Source: Antedon mediterranea
Taxonomy: Eukaryota; Echinodermata; Crinoidea; Comatulida; Antedonidae
Assembly: GCF_964355755.1 (NCBI RefSeq)
Contig: NC_092679.1
Location: 17,102,932 to 17,166,931 of the forward strand
DNA: 64,000 nucleotides
Direction: 5' to 3'
Program-made: the position numbers and the translations under genes
Part shown: in pieces, positions 13,101 to 22,355 of the stretch
Layout: each line of letters opens with the position of its first letter
Position numbering within the stretch: the first letter of the stretch is position 1
The notes under the pieces: generated by a model
What the model saw: only the letters and a program-made list of their open reading frames with translations
What the model was told of the DNA's origin: nothing
Database searches by the model: none

Positions 13101-14670
13101 TCACAGGAGTTAAATTTATATAAAGTTCTCATACAATACATTCTGGGATTTAATTTTTTGCTGATGAAGTCTATATGGTCTACTGCTTGCTGACCAATGC
13201 AAATAATGAATAGTTCACAGTTCAATACATTATTAGACAACATATGAATGAGTTAATGTTCTAAGTGTTCTAATTATTTATGCTGTTAAGTGTTATCCTT
13301 TTTGTAGGAAAACCTTGGCAAAGAATCTTTACACAAACAGTATAAGATTGTGCGAACAGAGACGAACCTTAGCCACGTACAAGAGTTTGGTGACATGAAG
13401 ATGAGCAAGTGTAAAGTTGGAGATTTCCAAGGAGACGAGGCTAAGCCACTAAATCCGTTACCTTTTGCTCCTGTAAGTGAATCCAACCACTCTTCTAAAG
13501 TTCTTCTTTAAAGACTTCAACCTTGAATGTCATAGACTCTATTTATAACCTGTACAGCCACCAGTATGGTTGTTCAGATTTCAATCTGAATAATCTTCCA
13601 ATCACAAATTAGTTATGAAAATATCAAACATGAATATCATTCTATAGAATACCAATAATAGCTAATTTAATTTAGAGGGGATGGGATAGGTGTTCAACAT
13701 ATTCCACAGGACCTTAACCACTTGCCCCACTCCACCCCCTTTATGTACATAGGAGATTTATTTTTTCAGCATTGACCCACTGGAATTATTTATTGTTAAA
13801 AGCATAAACAAGTTGTGGTATGATTATTAAAACTATGTCATTCCACAATACTGTAATTACTATACTATAATTCAACAATACTGAATCTATGGTTAAAGAT
13901 ATAGAAAACTGAAAAAAAGCAATGAAGATTGTTTAATGGTTTGTTCTCTTTCAGTTGAATGCCATACCGTCTCCTGAAGTACCTATGGCAATCCTCTATC
14001 ACAAGTTGGAAAAAGCAAGCTCTCTGGAGGAAATGCAGAAGATCAGGCACAAGATCGAGGACATGAAACGGGTACAAAAAAAACAATATGACTACTGTAT
14101 GAGATTCAAAGTCTGGCAAAAAGGCACTTATCCTCATTCCATCAGCCTGTGCCATCAAAATCTATAAACCCTAAAAGTTTAATACAGTATGATCATTGAA
14201 TTGGTTATTACTAAGCCTGTGTGCATGTAACCCCAACATATCCTTGATTTGCCCACTGATAAAAGACACAGTATCTTAAAGTGATGTTATAATATGTACT
14301 GTACTACAATACTGCACTGTACTAATCTGTGGAATCGGTTACCTTTACACATTCGTTCAAGCAAGTCTACTGATGTTTTCAAGAGTGCGCTTAAGACACA
14401 TCTGCTGTCGGCTGCTTTCAGCAATTTGTAAGATTTAATTTGTTTAGCTAGATACCCACATCACTGAGAACACCTGTGAGTTATGTACTGGCTGGTCTAT
14501 GCACCTTAAATTGCTGGTAAACGGAAGCAGCGATGTGGGTTTGATTGGTCTTGTTTATTTTTTTCGGTTTTTGTCAAATTTATCAATTGTATTTAGGTTT
14601 AAGGTTTATATGTTTCATGGTTTTTCACAAGCGCCTTGAGCACTTTTGTGATATGTGCGCTGTATAAATC

Positions 14671-14701
<31 letters not shown>

Positions 14702-15984
14702 AGGGTCTTTCACTTTCCGTGCCGGAAAAAGGTGTGAAAGACCCTTTAAGCAGTTAAATTGTACTAACTGTCAACCAGGTCATGCTATACACTCCCAGTA
14801 CATTACATTTACAATTGTTTTTTTCTCTTGTGTAGTTAAACGGCAATATCCATAAAACAATTGAGACGATTGTAAGTCAGTCAGTTAAGAGTGAGGAGGA
14901 TGCAGACAGAATTATGCAAGCAGAAACTAAAGATATAACTGATTGGAACTGTTACAAGCAGGCTACTACCAAATTCTCTAAACAGTGTTATACACTGGGC
15001 CAGGTAATTGTTAATCAAGTTGGACCTTAATTACTGATTCGTTCCTCCCTTGTTTCTCCTACGTTATGTTTCCACTCTTTCTTTGATCTCTCATAAATTT
15101 TTTTCTTTCCTCCCTGAAAACATCTACAGTGTAGCTCAAATAAGTAAAGTAATTGATAAAATTGATGTTATTTATCTGTATTATATATAGTACTTAGTAG
15201 TATAATATACAGTACATTATTATATATAATATACATAATATTAATTTAAATATAGTACTATAAAAATCAAAATACCTATAAATTTGTAGCAAGATTTTAA
15301 TCCTGTTTTCCAGGTGGCATAACGCTTTTTTCAAATCATTGAATTTGAAAATAAATAACGACAATGATGCATTTATTTGTACGCCTTTTCTTATAAAATC
15401 GTTGAATTTTGGTCATTTCGCCGCAACTCAATTTCGACTGGAAAACAGGCTTCAGACCTGATGTGAAAAAAACATAATGTAAAATTTGTTTTATTCTTTA
15501 GCATGACTATGCCATGACACTGATGGGCGTGTTGGTCAATTTGTGTGAAGAGCCAATCGAAACCAGCATGTAAGTATTTTATACAACTGATTGTTTAAAA
15601 TACAAATTACCATTCACTATTTATTATATAACACCTACATAAATTCCTGTCATTTGATTGGACAATTGTGGGTCACATGGTGTGCAATAGTATGCACTAT
15701 TTGATTCAAATGACAGGAATCTATTTAGATGTTATATAAAACAAATAATGAATGTTTTATATTCATATAATGGTACAAATAATGGCATTTGGTGAATGAT
15801 GAAAGGTTATATCAACTCGGTTCACATCGTGCCATTATTTGTAAAAAATCAACTATAATAACACTTTTAGTATACATTTTTTAAAATAATACCGTACTGT
15901 ATTATTATTTCTTTTCCTTGTTTTATTTCTAGTGTTCTGCAAACAATTGACAAGGTTTGTAAACTTGAGACAAACAAAGTTTAA
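970..15984 (+). CDS. LGMN: legumain (asparaginyl endopeptidase), complete 12-exon gene LGM-A
   Basis: Coding exons: 970-1110, 5591-5688, 5821-5902, 8237-8322, 10178-10253, 10741-10803, 11038-11223, 13308-13472, 13955-14071, 14836-15003, 15502-15569, 15933-15984. They sum to 1302 nt, that is 433 residues plus stop, the same length as human legumain. All junctions are GT-AG and keep frame. Residues 1-17 are a signal peptide ([16 protein letters not shown]). The C13 peptidase core starts at [18 protein letters not shown]. Catalytic His149 lies in YFTDHGAPG and catalytic Cys190 in [17 protein letters not shown] holds the Asp that with the Arg of NYRHQ forms the Asn-specific S1 pocket in characterised legumains. 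Exons 9-12 encode the C-terminal autoinhibitory (LSAM) prodomain with its conserved cysteines. Expected role: endolysosomal cleavage after Asn, activated by acid autoprocessing. The RGD of the human enzyme is absent ([10 protein letters not shown] instead). Confidence 0.95.
1319..3171 (+). pseudogene. LINE (non-LTR retrotransposon) 3' remnant, split by a palindromic element
   Basis: 1319-1700 encodes a degenerate LINE C-terminus with a Cys-x2-Cys-x8-His-x4-Cys knuckle ([18 protein letters not shown]) of the kind found after the reverse transcriptase. Coding similarity appears to resume after the insertion at 1701-2502, ending near 2650 (a reading with [18 protein letters not shown] then stop, in another frame). 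An untranslated part and a terminal (ATT)n tail at about 3146-3171 complete the 3' end. It lies in LGM-A intron 1. The clade cannot be assigned by eye. Confidence 0.65.
1701..2502. mobile_element. palindrome-rich foldback element, family A copy 1
   Basis: It starts TGTTATGCGCGATTTG and ends with the exact reverse complement CAAATCGCGCATAACA (perfect 16-bp terminal inverted repeats). ATTA flanks both sides, a possible 4-bp target duplication. Both ends are packed with GCGCAATTT...AAATTGCGC palindromes (about 1704-1905 and 2366-2480). No transposase ORF, so non-autonomous. A second copy is at 7184-7896. Confidence 0.85.
2745..4056. repeat. long inverted repeat enclosing a 175-bp tandem triplication
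   Basis: Arms 2745-2984 and 3830-4056 are near-identical reverse complements; the left arm lies in the 3' untranslated part of the LINE remnant. Between them a unit recurs at about 175-bp spacing (the word GCTGCGCAAACC begins at 3341, 3516 and 3691), three copies in all, roughly 3310-3830. Confidence 0.85.
4086..4719 (-). mobile_element. 634-bp TTAA-ended MITE, copy 1
   Basis: About 630 bp with ends related to TTAAAGCCCCATTCCCT and, inverted, GGGAAGGGGTCTTTAA. It lacks coding capacity. It matches, in the opposite orientation, 27725-28358 and 28549-29182, with a fragment at 53004-53170. TTAA at the ends suggests a piggyBac-like source, by inference. Confidence 0.75.
4720..5590 (+). other. remainder of LGM-A intron 1
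   Basis: AT-rich intron sequence; no repeat family or exon recognised before the acceptor of exon 2. Confidence 0.5.
5931..6071. mobile_element. MITE family F, copy in LGM-A intron 3
   Basis: About 140 bp with inverted ends of the AAGCTCTGTCTACACTA type and core words CCACATATGGTAGTGATAT and CCATATATGGGCACAT. Relatives: 8451-8582, 10533-10679, 33320-33412, 61671-61886, 62520-62684. Confidence 0.75.
6075..6290 (+). mobile_element. SINE-like element
   Basis: A tRNA-like head (AAGGTTGAGTGGTTAAG, box A type) is followed by a body with CCTAAGGCAAGG and TTTGCCTCTCTACAC, words common in invertebrate SINEs. It is degenerate, with no clear box B and no clear target duplication. Confidence 0.45.
7184..7896. 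mobile_element. palindrome-rich foldback element, family A copy 2
   Basis: Same perfect 16-bp terminal inverted repeats as 1701-2502 (TGTTATGCGCGATTTG / reverse complement) and the same GCGCAATTT palindromes. Sequence around 7724-7850 also matches 2276-2400, confirming a family. The ORFs inside are by-products of the palindromes. Confidence 0.85.
8451..8582. mobile_element. MITE family F, copy in LGM-A intron 4
   Basis: Core words CCAAATATGG and CACAAATATGGTAGTGATGA with CCATATATGGGCACATCACAT. It begins TCTCTACACTATCAAA; the right inverted end is poorly kept. Confidence 0.65.
9422..9475 (-). ncRNA. hammerhead-ribozyme-like motif, - strand
   Basis: Mirror copy of the motif at 9738-9790: reading the minus strand gives CTGATGA (9464-9458), GAAA (9445-9442) and GTC (9438-9436). 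It is the left arm of the same inverted repeat. Confidence 0.6.
9738..9790 (+). ncRNA. hammerhead-ribozyme-like motif, + strand
   Basis: Core CTGATGA (9749-9755), stem II GGGC/GCCC closed by TAT, GAAA (9768-9771), then CATGTC with the cleavage-type GTC at 9775-9777. Stem I can form between TTTTCAC before the core and GTTAAAA after GTC, with one mismatch. Stem III is very short, as in Penelope-type hammerheads. Activity is not shown. Confidence 0.6.
10178..10253 (+). CDS. LGMN: LGM-A exon 5: catalytic histidine
   Basis: Acceptor ctgtttag, donor GAG|gtgagt. It encodes [15 protein letters not shown]..., with the catalytic His in TDHG. The equivalent exon of LGM-B (48753-48831) has lost this His. 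Confidence 0.93.
10533..10679. mobile_element. MITE family F, well-kept copy in LGM-A intron 5
   Basis: 147 bp with inverted ends TAAGCTTTGTCCACACTATC / GATAGTGTAGACAAGGCTTTA, two copies of CCAAATATGGTAGTGATAT and one CCATATATGGG. It lies just before exon 6. Confidence 0.8.
11038..11223 (+). CDS. LGMN: LGM-A exon 7: catalytic cysteine
   Basis: 62 codons, acceptor tttcttcag, donor ACG|gttagc. [11 protein letters not shown] carries the nucleophile Cys190; SSYAC and WMEDSD are further family signatures. The donor is directly followed by a 56-bp minisatellite in the intron. Confidence 0.94.
11279..12344 (+). repeat. 56-bp minisatellite, 19 copies
   Basis: Units begin GAAGGTACACTCATGTACCC and repeat at exactly 56 bp with very few changes (one unit has a 4-bp insertion; several read GGAGG for GAAGG). 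Each unit holds GGTACA-ctca-TGTACC, a 6-bp stem with a 4-nt loop. It sits 55 bp after the exon 7 donor of LGM-A. Confidence 0.95.
12608..13250 (-). pseudogene. 5'-truncated LINE, antisense in LGM-A intron 7
   Basis: The minus-strand reading 13243-12725 (172 codons) resembles the region after LINE reverse transcriptase ([28 protein letters not shown]). Its 3' end has a (TTATC)n tail at about 12608-12627 next to a short untranslated part. The same 3' end recurs at 32576-32645. Family inferred by eye. Confidence 0.75.
14320..14699 (+). pseudogene. LINE 3' end in LGM-A intron 9
   Basis: Translates to [18 protein letters not shown]...[11 protein letters not shown] then stop, the usual C-terminal end of Jockey/CR1-like LINE proteins. 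It is followed by GCGCCTTGAGCACTTTTGTG and a (TTA)n tail at 14670-14699. Strongly 5'-truncated. Confidence 0.75.
15627..15737. mobile_element. 111-bp MITE in LGM-A intron 11
   Basis: Inverted ends of about 30 bp: TATAACACCTA...ATTCCTGTCATTTGA and TCAAATGACAGGAATCTATT...GTTATA. Related ends appear at 32643-32700 and 39140-39225. Confidence 0.7.
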
Positions 15985-16514
15985 ACTGGACAGTAAATGT
16001 TTTCTGGACAAGAAATTACGATGACTATTAATTATAAACATAGCATTTTATATTGAAGGTTTTAAAGATATTTATACACAGACTTTCATTTTAAAACTTT
16101 ATTTTAACAAAATAATTCTACAGTACTTTGTTTTGATTTGTTACTGAAATTGTTTTATTAAAACGTTTTTTAGTTATCAAAAACATACACTGGGGCAATT
16201 AGTACCTTAAATCAGCCAAATATTTGTAATTAAAAAATATTTTAATGAAATTTAATACTCGCTGTATTATTAATTGTTTATAGATTTTTTTGTTATGCCA
16301 AAATATGTGCTTCTCAAAATGGAAAGTAGTGATTTTTAATTATCAATCATTTTGAAAAAATAATTTAGTTTTTTCCAGACAAATAAGCTGCAATCTCAGT
16401 GTTAATGAGCATACAATTAGTATATAATTATAATATTATAGCATCATTATTAAATTATTTTAATATGTAAATGCGATAATGTAAATTTTACTCAGTGTTT
16501 AAAAATTTTATAGC

Positions 16515-16520
16515 AATAAA
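16515..16520 (+). terminator. candidate LGM-A polyadenylation signal
   Basis: AATAAA 530 bp after the LGM-A stop codon, within AT-rich sequence that fits a 3' UTR. Other AATAAA-like words exist nearby, so the exact site is uncertain. Confidence 0.35.
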
Positions 16521-17095
16521 ATAATCTCATCTATTAAATTGCCTGTTTTTATGTTGAGTACCTATACAGCTGTTTTTATATATTAAATATTTTTATAGTA
16601 AGGGTGTAGTAGAATATGTGAAAGTGCAACCACTGAGTCTCAAACTTCACTAGGGGTAGTCACGATCCAATTCATGTCTAAAATGTTAATGAAGCCTAGG
16701 TTCAAGAATCCTGTGTAGTGAGTGTGTAAATTTTCCTTATTGGATGGCTGGTCGAAAAAGCTGGCTACTGATTCACAAATTAGGTCACCAGGTCAAGATC
16801 AACATTGGATCTTAAATGTTGTCACACGAGTTTACTAAATTGGCATTGAATGTTTGTTTTGAATACAGTGCAATGCAGTAGATGTGGTAAGTGGTTACTT
16901 ATTCATTGCAGAGGGATTTCAAGCAAATTAGGTCACTAGGTCATGGTCAACATGACCTAGTTGATGGTAATTATTATTATATCATATATTATTATTATTT
17001 AAAAAAAAGTTGTAACTGTCCCTTTAATTGAATTTGAATAAGGAACTAGGGACTTGGCAACAGCCAGTTACTTTTCATCTCCTTTGTTTTAGTGT

Positions 17096-17212
17096 TTGGA
17101 AATTATGGGATCAGCCAATGAATGCATGCCAGATTCTTTTATTCCTCCAATAATTCCAAACTGGGCTCTTATCGTAGCGGGATCAACAGGATGGGATAAC
17201 TTTCGGCACCAG
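17096..17212 (+). pseudogene. legumain-like exon 1/2 relic (LGM-P)
   Basis: 39 codons ending in [18 protein letters not shown], then donor CAG|gtaaaa, matching exon 1 of LGM-A. The N-terminal part (MEIMGSANECMPDSFIPP) is not a signal peptide, and a pyrimidine-rich AG acceptor lies just before it. It is open by itself, but the downstream exons of this copy are broken. It could instead act as an alternative first exon of LGM-B (phase 0 fits). Confidence 0.7.
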
Positions 17213-17277
17213 GTAAAAATAAATGCAATTTATTTGGTTCTGTGGGTGTGGCCTTTGTTGATTTTACCATTTTATAA

Positions 17278-19775
17278 AGTGAAGCTGTAGCTTGGTGGTT
17301 AATGTGCTTGCTGTAGTGAAGCTGTAGCTTGGTGGTTAATGTGCTTGCTGTAGTGAAGCTGTAGCTTGGTGGTTAACATGCTTGCTGTAGTGAAGCTGTA
17401 GCTTGGTGGTTAATGTGCTTGCTGTAGTGAAGCTGTAGCTTGGTGGTTAACATGCTTGCTGTAGTGAAGCTGTAGCATGGTGGTTAACATGCTTTAGTGA
17501 GTGAGTGGCCGAGCGGTTAAGACAGTGGAACCGTAATCACGTAGCCATAACATCGGCAGGGGTTCGAGGCTCACTCACTCTATGGTTCTGGTGGTAGAAC
17601 GAGTCTTCTCGGATAAGGACTATAAACCGTAGGTCCAGTGTACACAACTTGCTCGTGTGCACTTTAAAGAACCTAGTACATCTTTCGAGACGAGTAGGGG
17701 GTTACCCCGGTGTATTAGTACATCACAGCCACTGATCACCAACTGGGCCCTCTGGGAGATCAGTCTTTGACTGAAGAGGTCACCCAGTATAAAGATAAAG
17801 ATAAAACAAACTGTAGTGAAGCTGTAGCTTGGTGGTTAATGTGCTTGCTGTAGTGAAGCTGTAGCTTGGTGGTTAACATGCTTGCTGTAGTGAAGCTGTA
17901 GCTTGGTGGTTAACATGCTTGCTGTAGTGAAGCTGTAGCTTGGTGGTTAATGTGCTTGCTGTAGTGAAGCTGTAGCTTGGTGGTTAACATGCTTGCTGTA
18001 GTGAAGCTGTAGCTTGGTGGTTAATGTGCTTGCTGTAGTGAAGCTGTAGCATGGTGGTTAACATGCTTGCTGTAGTGAAGCTGTAGCTTGGTGGTTAATG
18101 TGCTTGCTGTAGTGAAGCTGTAGCTTGGTGGTTAATGTGCTTGCTGTAGTGAAGCTGTAGCTTGGTGGTTAACATGCTTGCTGTAGTGAAGCTGTAGCTT
18201 GGTGGTTAATGTGCTTGCTGTAGTGAAGCTGTAGCTTGGAGGTTAACATGCTTGCTGTAGTGAAGCTGTAGCTTGGTGGTTAACATGCTTGCTGTAGTGA
18301 AGCTGTAGCTTGGTGGTTAACATGCTTGCTGTAGTGAAGCTGTAGCTTGGTGGTTAACATGCTTGCTGTAGTGAAGCTGTAGCTTGGTGGTTAATGTGCT
18401 TGCTGTAGTGAAGCTGTAGCTTGGTGGTTAACATGCTTGCTGTAGTGAAGCTGTAGCTTGGTGGTTAACATGCTTGCTGTAGTGAAGCTGTAGCTTGGTG
18501 GTTAACATGCTTGCTGTAGTGAAGCTGTAGCTTGGTGGTTAACATGCTTGCTGTAGTGAAGCTGTAGCTTGGTGGTTAACATGCTTGCTGTAGTGAAGCT
18601 GTAGCTTGGTGGTTAACATGCTTGCTGTAGTGAAGCTGTAGCTTGGTGGTTAATGTGCTTGCTGTAGTGAAGCTGTAGCTTGGTGGTTAACATGCTTGCT
18701 GTAGTGAAGCTGTAGCTTGGTGGTTAATGTGCTTGCTGTAGTGAAGCTGTAGCTTGGTGGTTAACGTGCTTGCTGTAGTGAAGCTGTAGCTTGGTGGTTA
18801 ACATGCTTGCTGTAGTGAAGCTGTAGCTTGGTGGTTAACATGCTTGCTGTAGTGAAGCTGTAGCTTGGTGGTTAATGTGCTTGCTGTAGTGAAGCTGTAG
18901 CTTGGTGGTTAACATGCTTGCTGTAGTGAAGCTGTAGCTTGGTGGTTAATGTGCTTGCTGTAGTGAAGCTGTAGCTTGGTGGTTAACATGCTTGCTGTAG
19001 TGAAGCTGTAGCTTGGTGGTTAATGTGCTTGCTGTAGTGAAGCTGTAGCTTGGTGGTTAATGTGCTTGCTGTAGTGAAGCTGTAGCTTGGTGGTTAACAT
19101 GCTTGCTGTAGTGAAGCTGTAGCTTGGTGGTTAATGTGCTTGCTGTAGTGAAGCTGTAGCTTGGTGGTTAATGTGCTTGCTGTAGTGAAGCTGTAGCTTG
19201 GTGGTTAATGTGCTTGCTGTAGTGAAGCTGTAGCTTGGTGGTTAACATGCTTGCTGTAGTGAAGCTGTAGCTTGGTGGTTAATGTGCTTGCTGTAGTGAA
19301 GCTGTAGCTTGGTGGTTTACGTGCTTGCTGTAGTGAAGCTGTAGCTTGGTGGTTAATGTGCTTGCTGTAGTGAAGCTGTAGCTTGGTGGTTAACATGCTT
19401 GCTGTAGTGAAGCTGTAGCTTGGTGGTTAATGTGCTTGCTGTAGTGAAGCTGTAGCTTGGTGGTTAACATGCTTGCTGTAGTGAAGCTGTAGCTTGGTGG
19501 TTAATGTGCTTGCTGTAGTGAAGCTGTAGCTTGGTGGTTAACATGCTTGCTGTAGTGAAGCTGTAGCTTGGTGGTTAATGTGCTTGCTGTAGTGAAGCTG
19601 TAGCATGGTGGTTAATGTGCTTGCTGTAGTGAAGCTGTAGCTTGGTGGTTAATGTGCTTGCTGTAGTGAAGCTGTAGCTTGGTGGTTAATGTGCTTGCTG
19701 TAGTGAAGCTGTAGCTTGGTGGTTAATGTGCTTGCTGTAGTGAAGCTGTAGCTTGGTGGTTAACATGCTTGCCTT
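17278..19775 (+). repeat. 37-bp minisatellite, about 58 copies
   Basis: The unit is GAAGCTGTAGCTTGGTGG followed by TTAATGTGCTTGCTGTAGT or its TTAACATGC variant; the two variants alternate irregularly. The array is interrupted once by a SINE at about 17495-17812. The last unit runs into a tRNA-like sequence with a box B. Confidence 0.95.
17495..17812 (+). mobile_element. tRNA-headed SINE inside the 37-bp array
   Basis: The head GTGGCCGAGCGGTTAAGA is a box A of tRNA-Ser/Leu type, and GGGTTCGAGGCT is box B. The body contains CGGATAAGGACTATAAACC, GGTCCAGTGTACA and TTTAAAGAACC. It ends in AAAGATAAAGATAAAAC. The body shares a central segment with the 5S-headed SINE at 32325-32540. Confidence 0.8.
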
Positions 19776-19910
19776 CCAATCCCAAGGTCCAGGGTTCAAT
19801 TCTGACCTAGTCCCAGGGTTGTAACTTACGACTCTTTCAACTCCACTCCTTAAGCCTCAAATGATGATAATGAAATGACGATAAATTAAAATTATAAAAT
19901 AGTTTATACA
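19739..19910 (+). mobile_element. tRNA-derived SINE that founded the 37-bp array
   Basis: TAGCTTGGTGGTTAACATG fits box A; after the usual spacing, GGTTCAATTCT fits box B. The 5' part equals the 37-bp minisatellite unit. The 3' part ends in GATGATAATGAAATGACGATAAA. Degenerate copies with the same head may be at 24125-24180 and 34290-34345. Confidence 0.65.
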
Positions 19911-20292
19911 TCCTGTAATTGGCGAGTTTGTGCTCTTTCAATGCGTATGAAATTAAAAAAAAAAAATATTTCCTACAGTATTTTAACTGGACTCATTACC
20001 TAAAACCTATTTAAACAAGCTTCATCGTTGGCTATTTTTAAGATGAAATATAAACTTTCTTTTATTAATTTATACTAAGCTAATGTCTATATATATTATG
20101 GCATGATTACATGCATGCATGTGTATGTATAATGTAATGTTTCGAACCTCATCTGGTATTTGGTTGTCCTGGCAATGGTATTCCCTAACATTCCCTATAA
20201 TTAATGGTCTATTCGTCTATTTATTTATTTGTTTATATATATACAGTATATTCTTTTTACGGTATCTTAATTAATGTAACTAGTTTTTAGTG

Positions 20293-21356
20293 GGCCTTGT
20301 GGAGCCGTGAAATGTGCAAAAAGTCACATTTGTGCAAACAACCACATTTGTGCAAACATTTTACCTTCAAATGTGCAAACAACCACATTTGTGCAGACAT
20401 TTTACCTTTAAATGTGCAAATTTGTTAAAATCCATTACCCACAAATGTGCAAACATCTTGCCGTTAAATGTAAAAACGGTCAGTTTTGACGTTAAATGTG
20501 CAAAAGGTATTCTACAAATGTGCAAATCATTTATTCAGTCAAATTCCTATTACATTTGATATTTTTGGTTCGTAGGTCTTTCAGAGTATAAATAACAATA
20601 GAGTATAATAAATTTAAAATGCTCAATATCATAATAACTAATTATACTGTTGTATTTTATTATGATCAAAGGCTTTAACCCGTCTCAGTCAAATTCAAGT
20701 CGACCCCAAGTCAACTCGCCCACAAGTCAACTCGCCCTGAAGTCAACTCGGCCTCACGTCAACTAGGCCACCTTAAAGTATGAAACGCAAAAAGTGCAAA
20801 TGAATGGGACAAAATAAAATGAACAGAAGAAAATAATAAAAACGAAGTACGCATGTTATAGGGATGAATATTAGAATGAATGTGAATGTTAGTTGACCGA
20901 TTAGTTTTTGGCCGAGTTGACGTGAGGCCGAGTTGACTTGAGGCCGAATTGAATTTAGCCGAGGCGATTTAGAGCCTTTGATTATAGTAAAATACAACAG
21001 TATAATTAGTTATGATATTGAACATTTTAAATTTATTATACTCTTTTTCCTATTGTTATTTCTACTCTGAAAGACCTACGAACCAAAAATATAAAATGGA
21101 ATAGGAGTTTGGTTGAAGAAATGCTTTGCACATTTGTAGAATCCTTTTGCACATTTAACGTCAAAACTGATCGTTTTTACATTTAATGGCGTGATGTTTG
21201 CACATTTGCAGGTTATGAATTTTAACAGATTTGCACATTTAAAGGTAAAATGTTTGCACAAATGTGGTTGTTTGCACATTTGAAGGTAAAATGTTTACAC
21301 AAATGTGGTTGTTTGCACAAATGTGACTCTTTGCACATTTCACAGCTCCACAGGCC
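20293..21356. mobile_element. concentric foldback element, families C and G
   Basis: Ends GGCCTTGTGGAGCCGTGAAA / inverted copy at 21356. Outer arms (20293-20668 and 20985-21356) are inverted copies packed with TGTGCAAA/CACATTTGTGCAAAC words. The inner part (20668-20984) is itself inverted and carries a different iterated word, AGTCAACTCGGCC (20700-20768 and 20894-20960). ORFs in it are artefacts of these words. Confidence 0.85.
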
Positions 21357-21844
21357 TCCTATCACAAGCCCCTTTGGGGTTTCTTGGAGGTCCCTTTCAT
21401 CGTATAAAATATGTTTTACTCTACCTTGCTTGTTTTTGTTTGTTTATGAGATGAATAAAGAGATTTATGTTATGTTATTTTAAGGTTTTTTCATTTTTTA
21501 GTTCCATTTTCATCAGTGTCAGTGAAATGAATTAAATACTGTAAGTGTATACGAGGGATTTAGACATAGAATAGAACTAGAGGAATAATATACTGTATAC
21601 TGTATATACATATTCAAAATAAACACTCAATCGACATGAAAAACTACAACATTAATATCAAGAAGTTAAAAATACAGTAGACCCTATAAATTGTATCAAA
21701 ACTCTTTGTAAATTGTCTTCAGTCAAAAAAAAATCTGTGTGTTTAGTATTGTGTGTGTTTGTATATGATGTGGCTGCATTTATTCAAAGTGAGGCGTTTA
21801 TTAAAATAAATATGGTTTTTTTATGTATTATTGTAAACCAATAG

Positions 21845-21947
21845 GTTGATGTCTGCCATGCCTACCACCAGATACTGCATCGTAATATGGCCTCCCTGAT
21901 GAACAAATTGTTGTGATGATGTATGATGATATAGCATATAATAAAGA
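21845..21947 (+). pseudogene. legumain exon 2 relic (LGM-P), frameshifted
   Basis: Matches LGM-A exon 2 ([18 protein letters not shown]) with acceptor and donor intact, but it is 103 nt instead of 98. An in-frame 3-nt insertion and a 2-nt shift at the CGTAAT site lead to a stop at TTGTTGTGA. Confidence 0.85.
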
Positions 21948-22019
21948 GTAAGTTTTGCAAATCACAGGTACTGTAGTTCTCAATTTTGTTAGGGAACATG
22001 TGTCAAAATTAGTTCAGGA

Positions 22020-22142
22020 CTACTGCAGTTACTGCAGTAACTACATTTTGTAATTATTTACCAAGTTTTGTGGATAATCATAAATAAATTAAAGACATGT
22101 TATTGCAGTGAAAAAATGTAGTTACTGCAGTAACTGCAGTAG
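22020..22142. repeat. small inverted repeat of ACTGCAGT words
   Basis: Arms 22020-22049 and 22113-22142 are perfect 30-bp reverse complements, each with two TACTGCAGT-type palindromes, around a 63-bp spacer. Confidence 0.85.
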
Positions 22143-22338
22143 AAAAATATTTGAACTCTTGAACCAGATTTTTAAAACACATCCAATGATGTCCTCTATT
22201 TATCAGATACCAAGCGATGAGCGCAGTGATGACTAGCGGTGAGGGGAATAAGCAATCAATAAATTATGACCATTGATATAAAAATTCAGAGTTATCCTTG
22301 TAAAAATGTGAAAATGTTTTTATGTTGTTTTTTTTTAG

Positions 22339-22355
22339 AAATAAAAGGCCGGGCG
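22339..22355 (+). pseudogene. legumain exon 3 relic (LGM-P), cut after 17 nt
   Basis: The acceptor tttttttag and AAATAAAAGGCCGGGCG equal the start of LGM-A exon 3. Homology then stops abruptly, so the rest of the exon was deleted or displaced. Confidence 0.75.

Noticed and set aside
17096-17290. New intact first exon of a separate secreted legumain
   Set aside because: It lacks a signal peptide and the next exons in line are frameshifted or truncated, so it was filed as a relic, with use by LGM-B left open.
19205-19396. 63-codon minus-strand ORF in the 37-bp array
   Set aside because: Satellite translation without coding evidence.
20773-20997. 74-codon minus-strand ORF
   Set aside because: Its sequence follows the iterated AGTCAACTCGGCC words of the foldback element.
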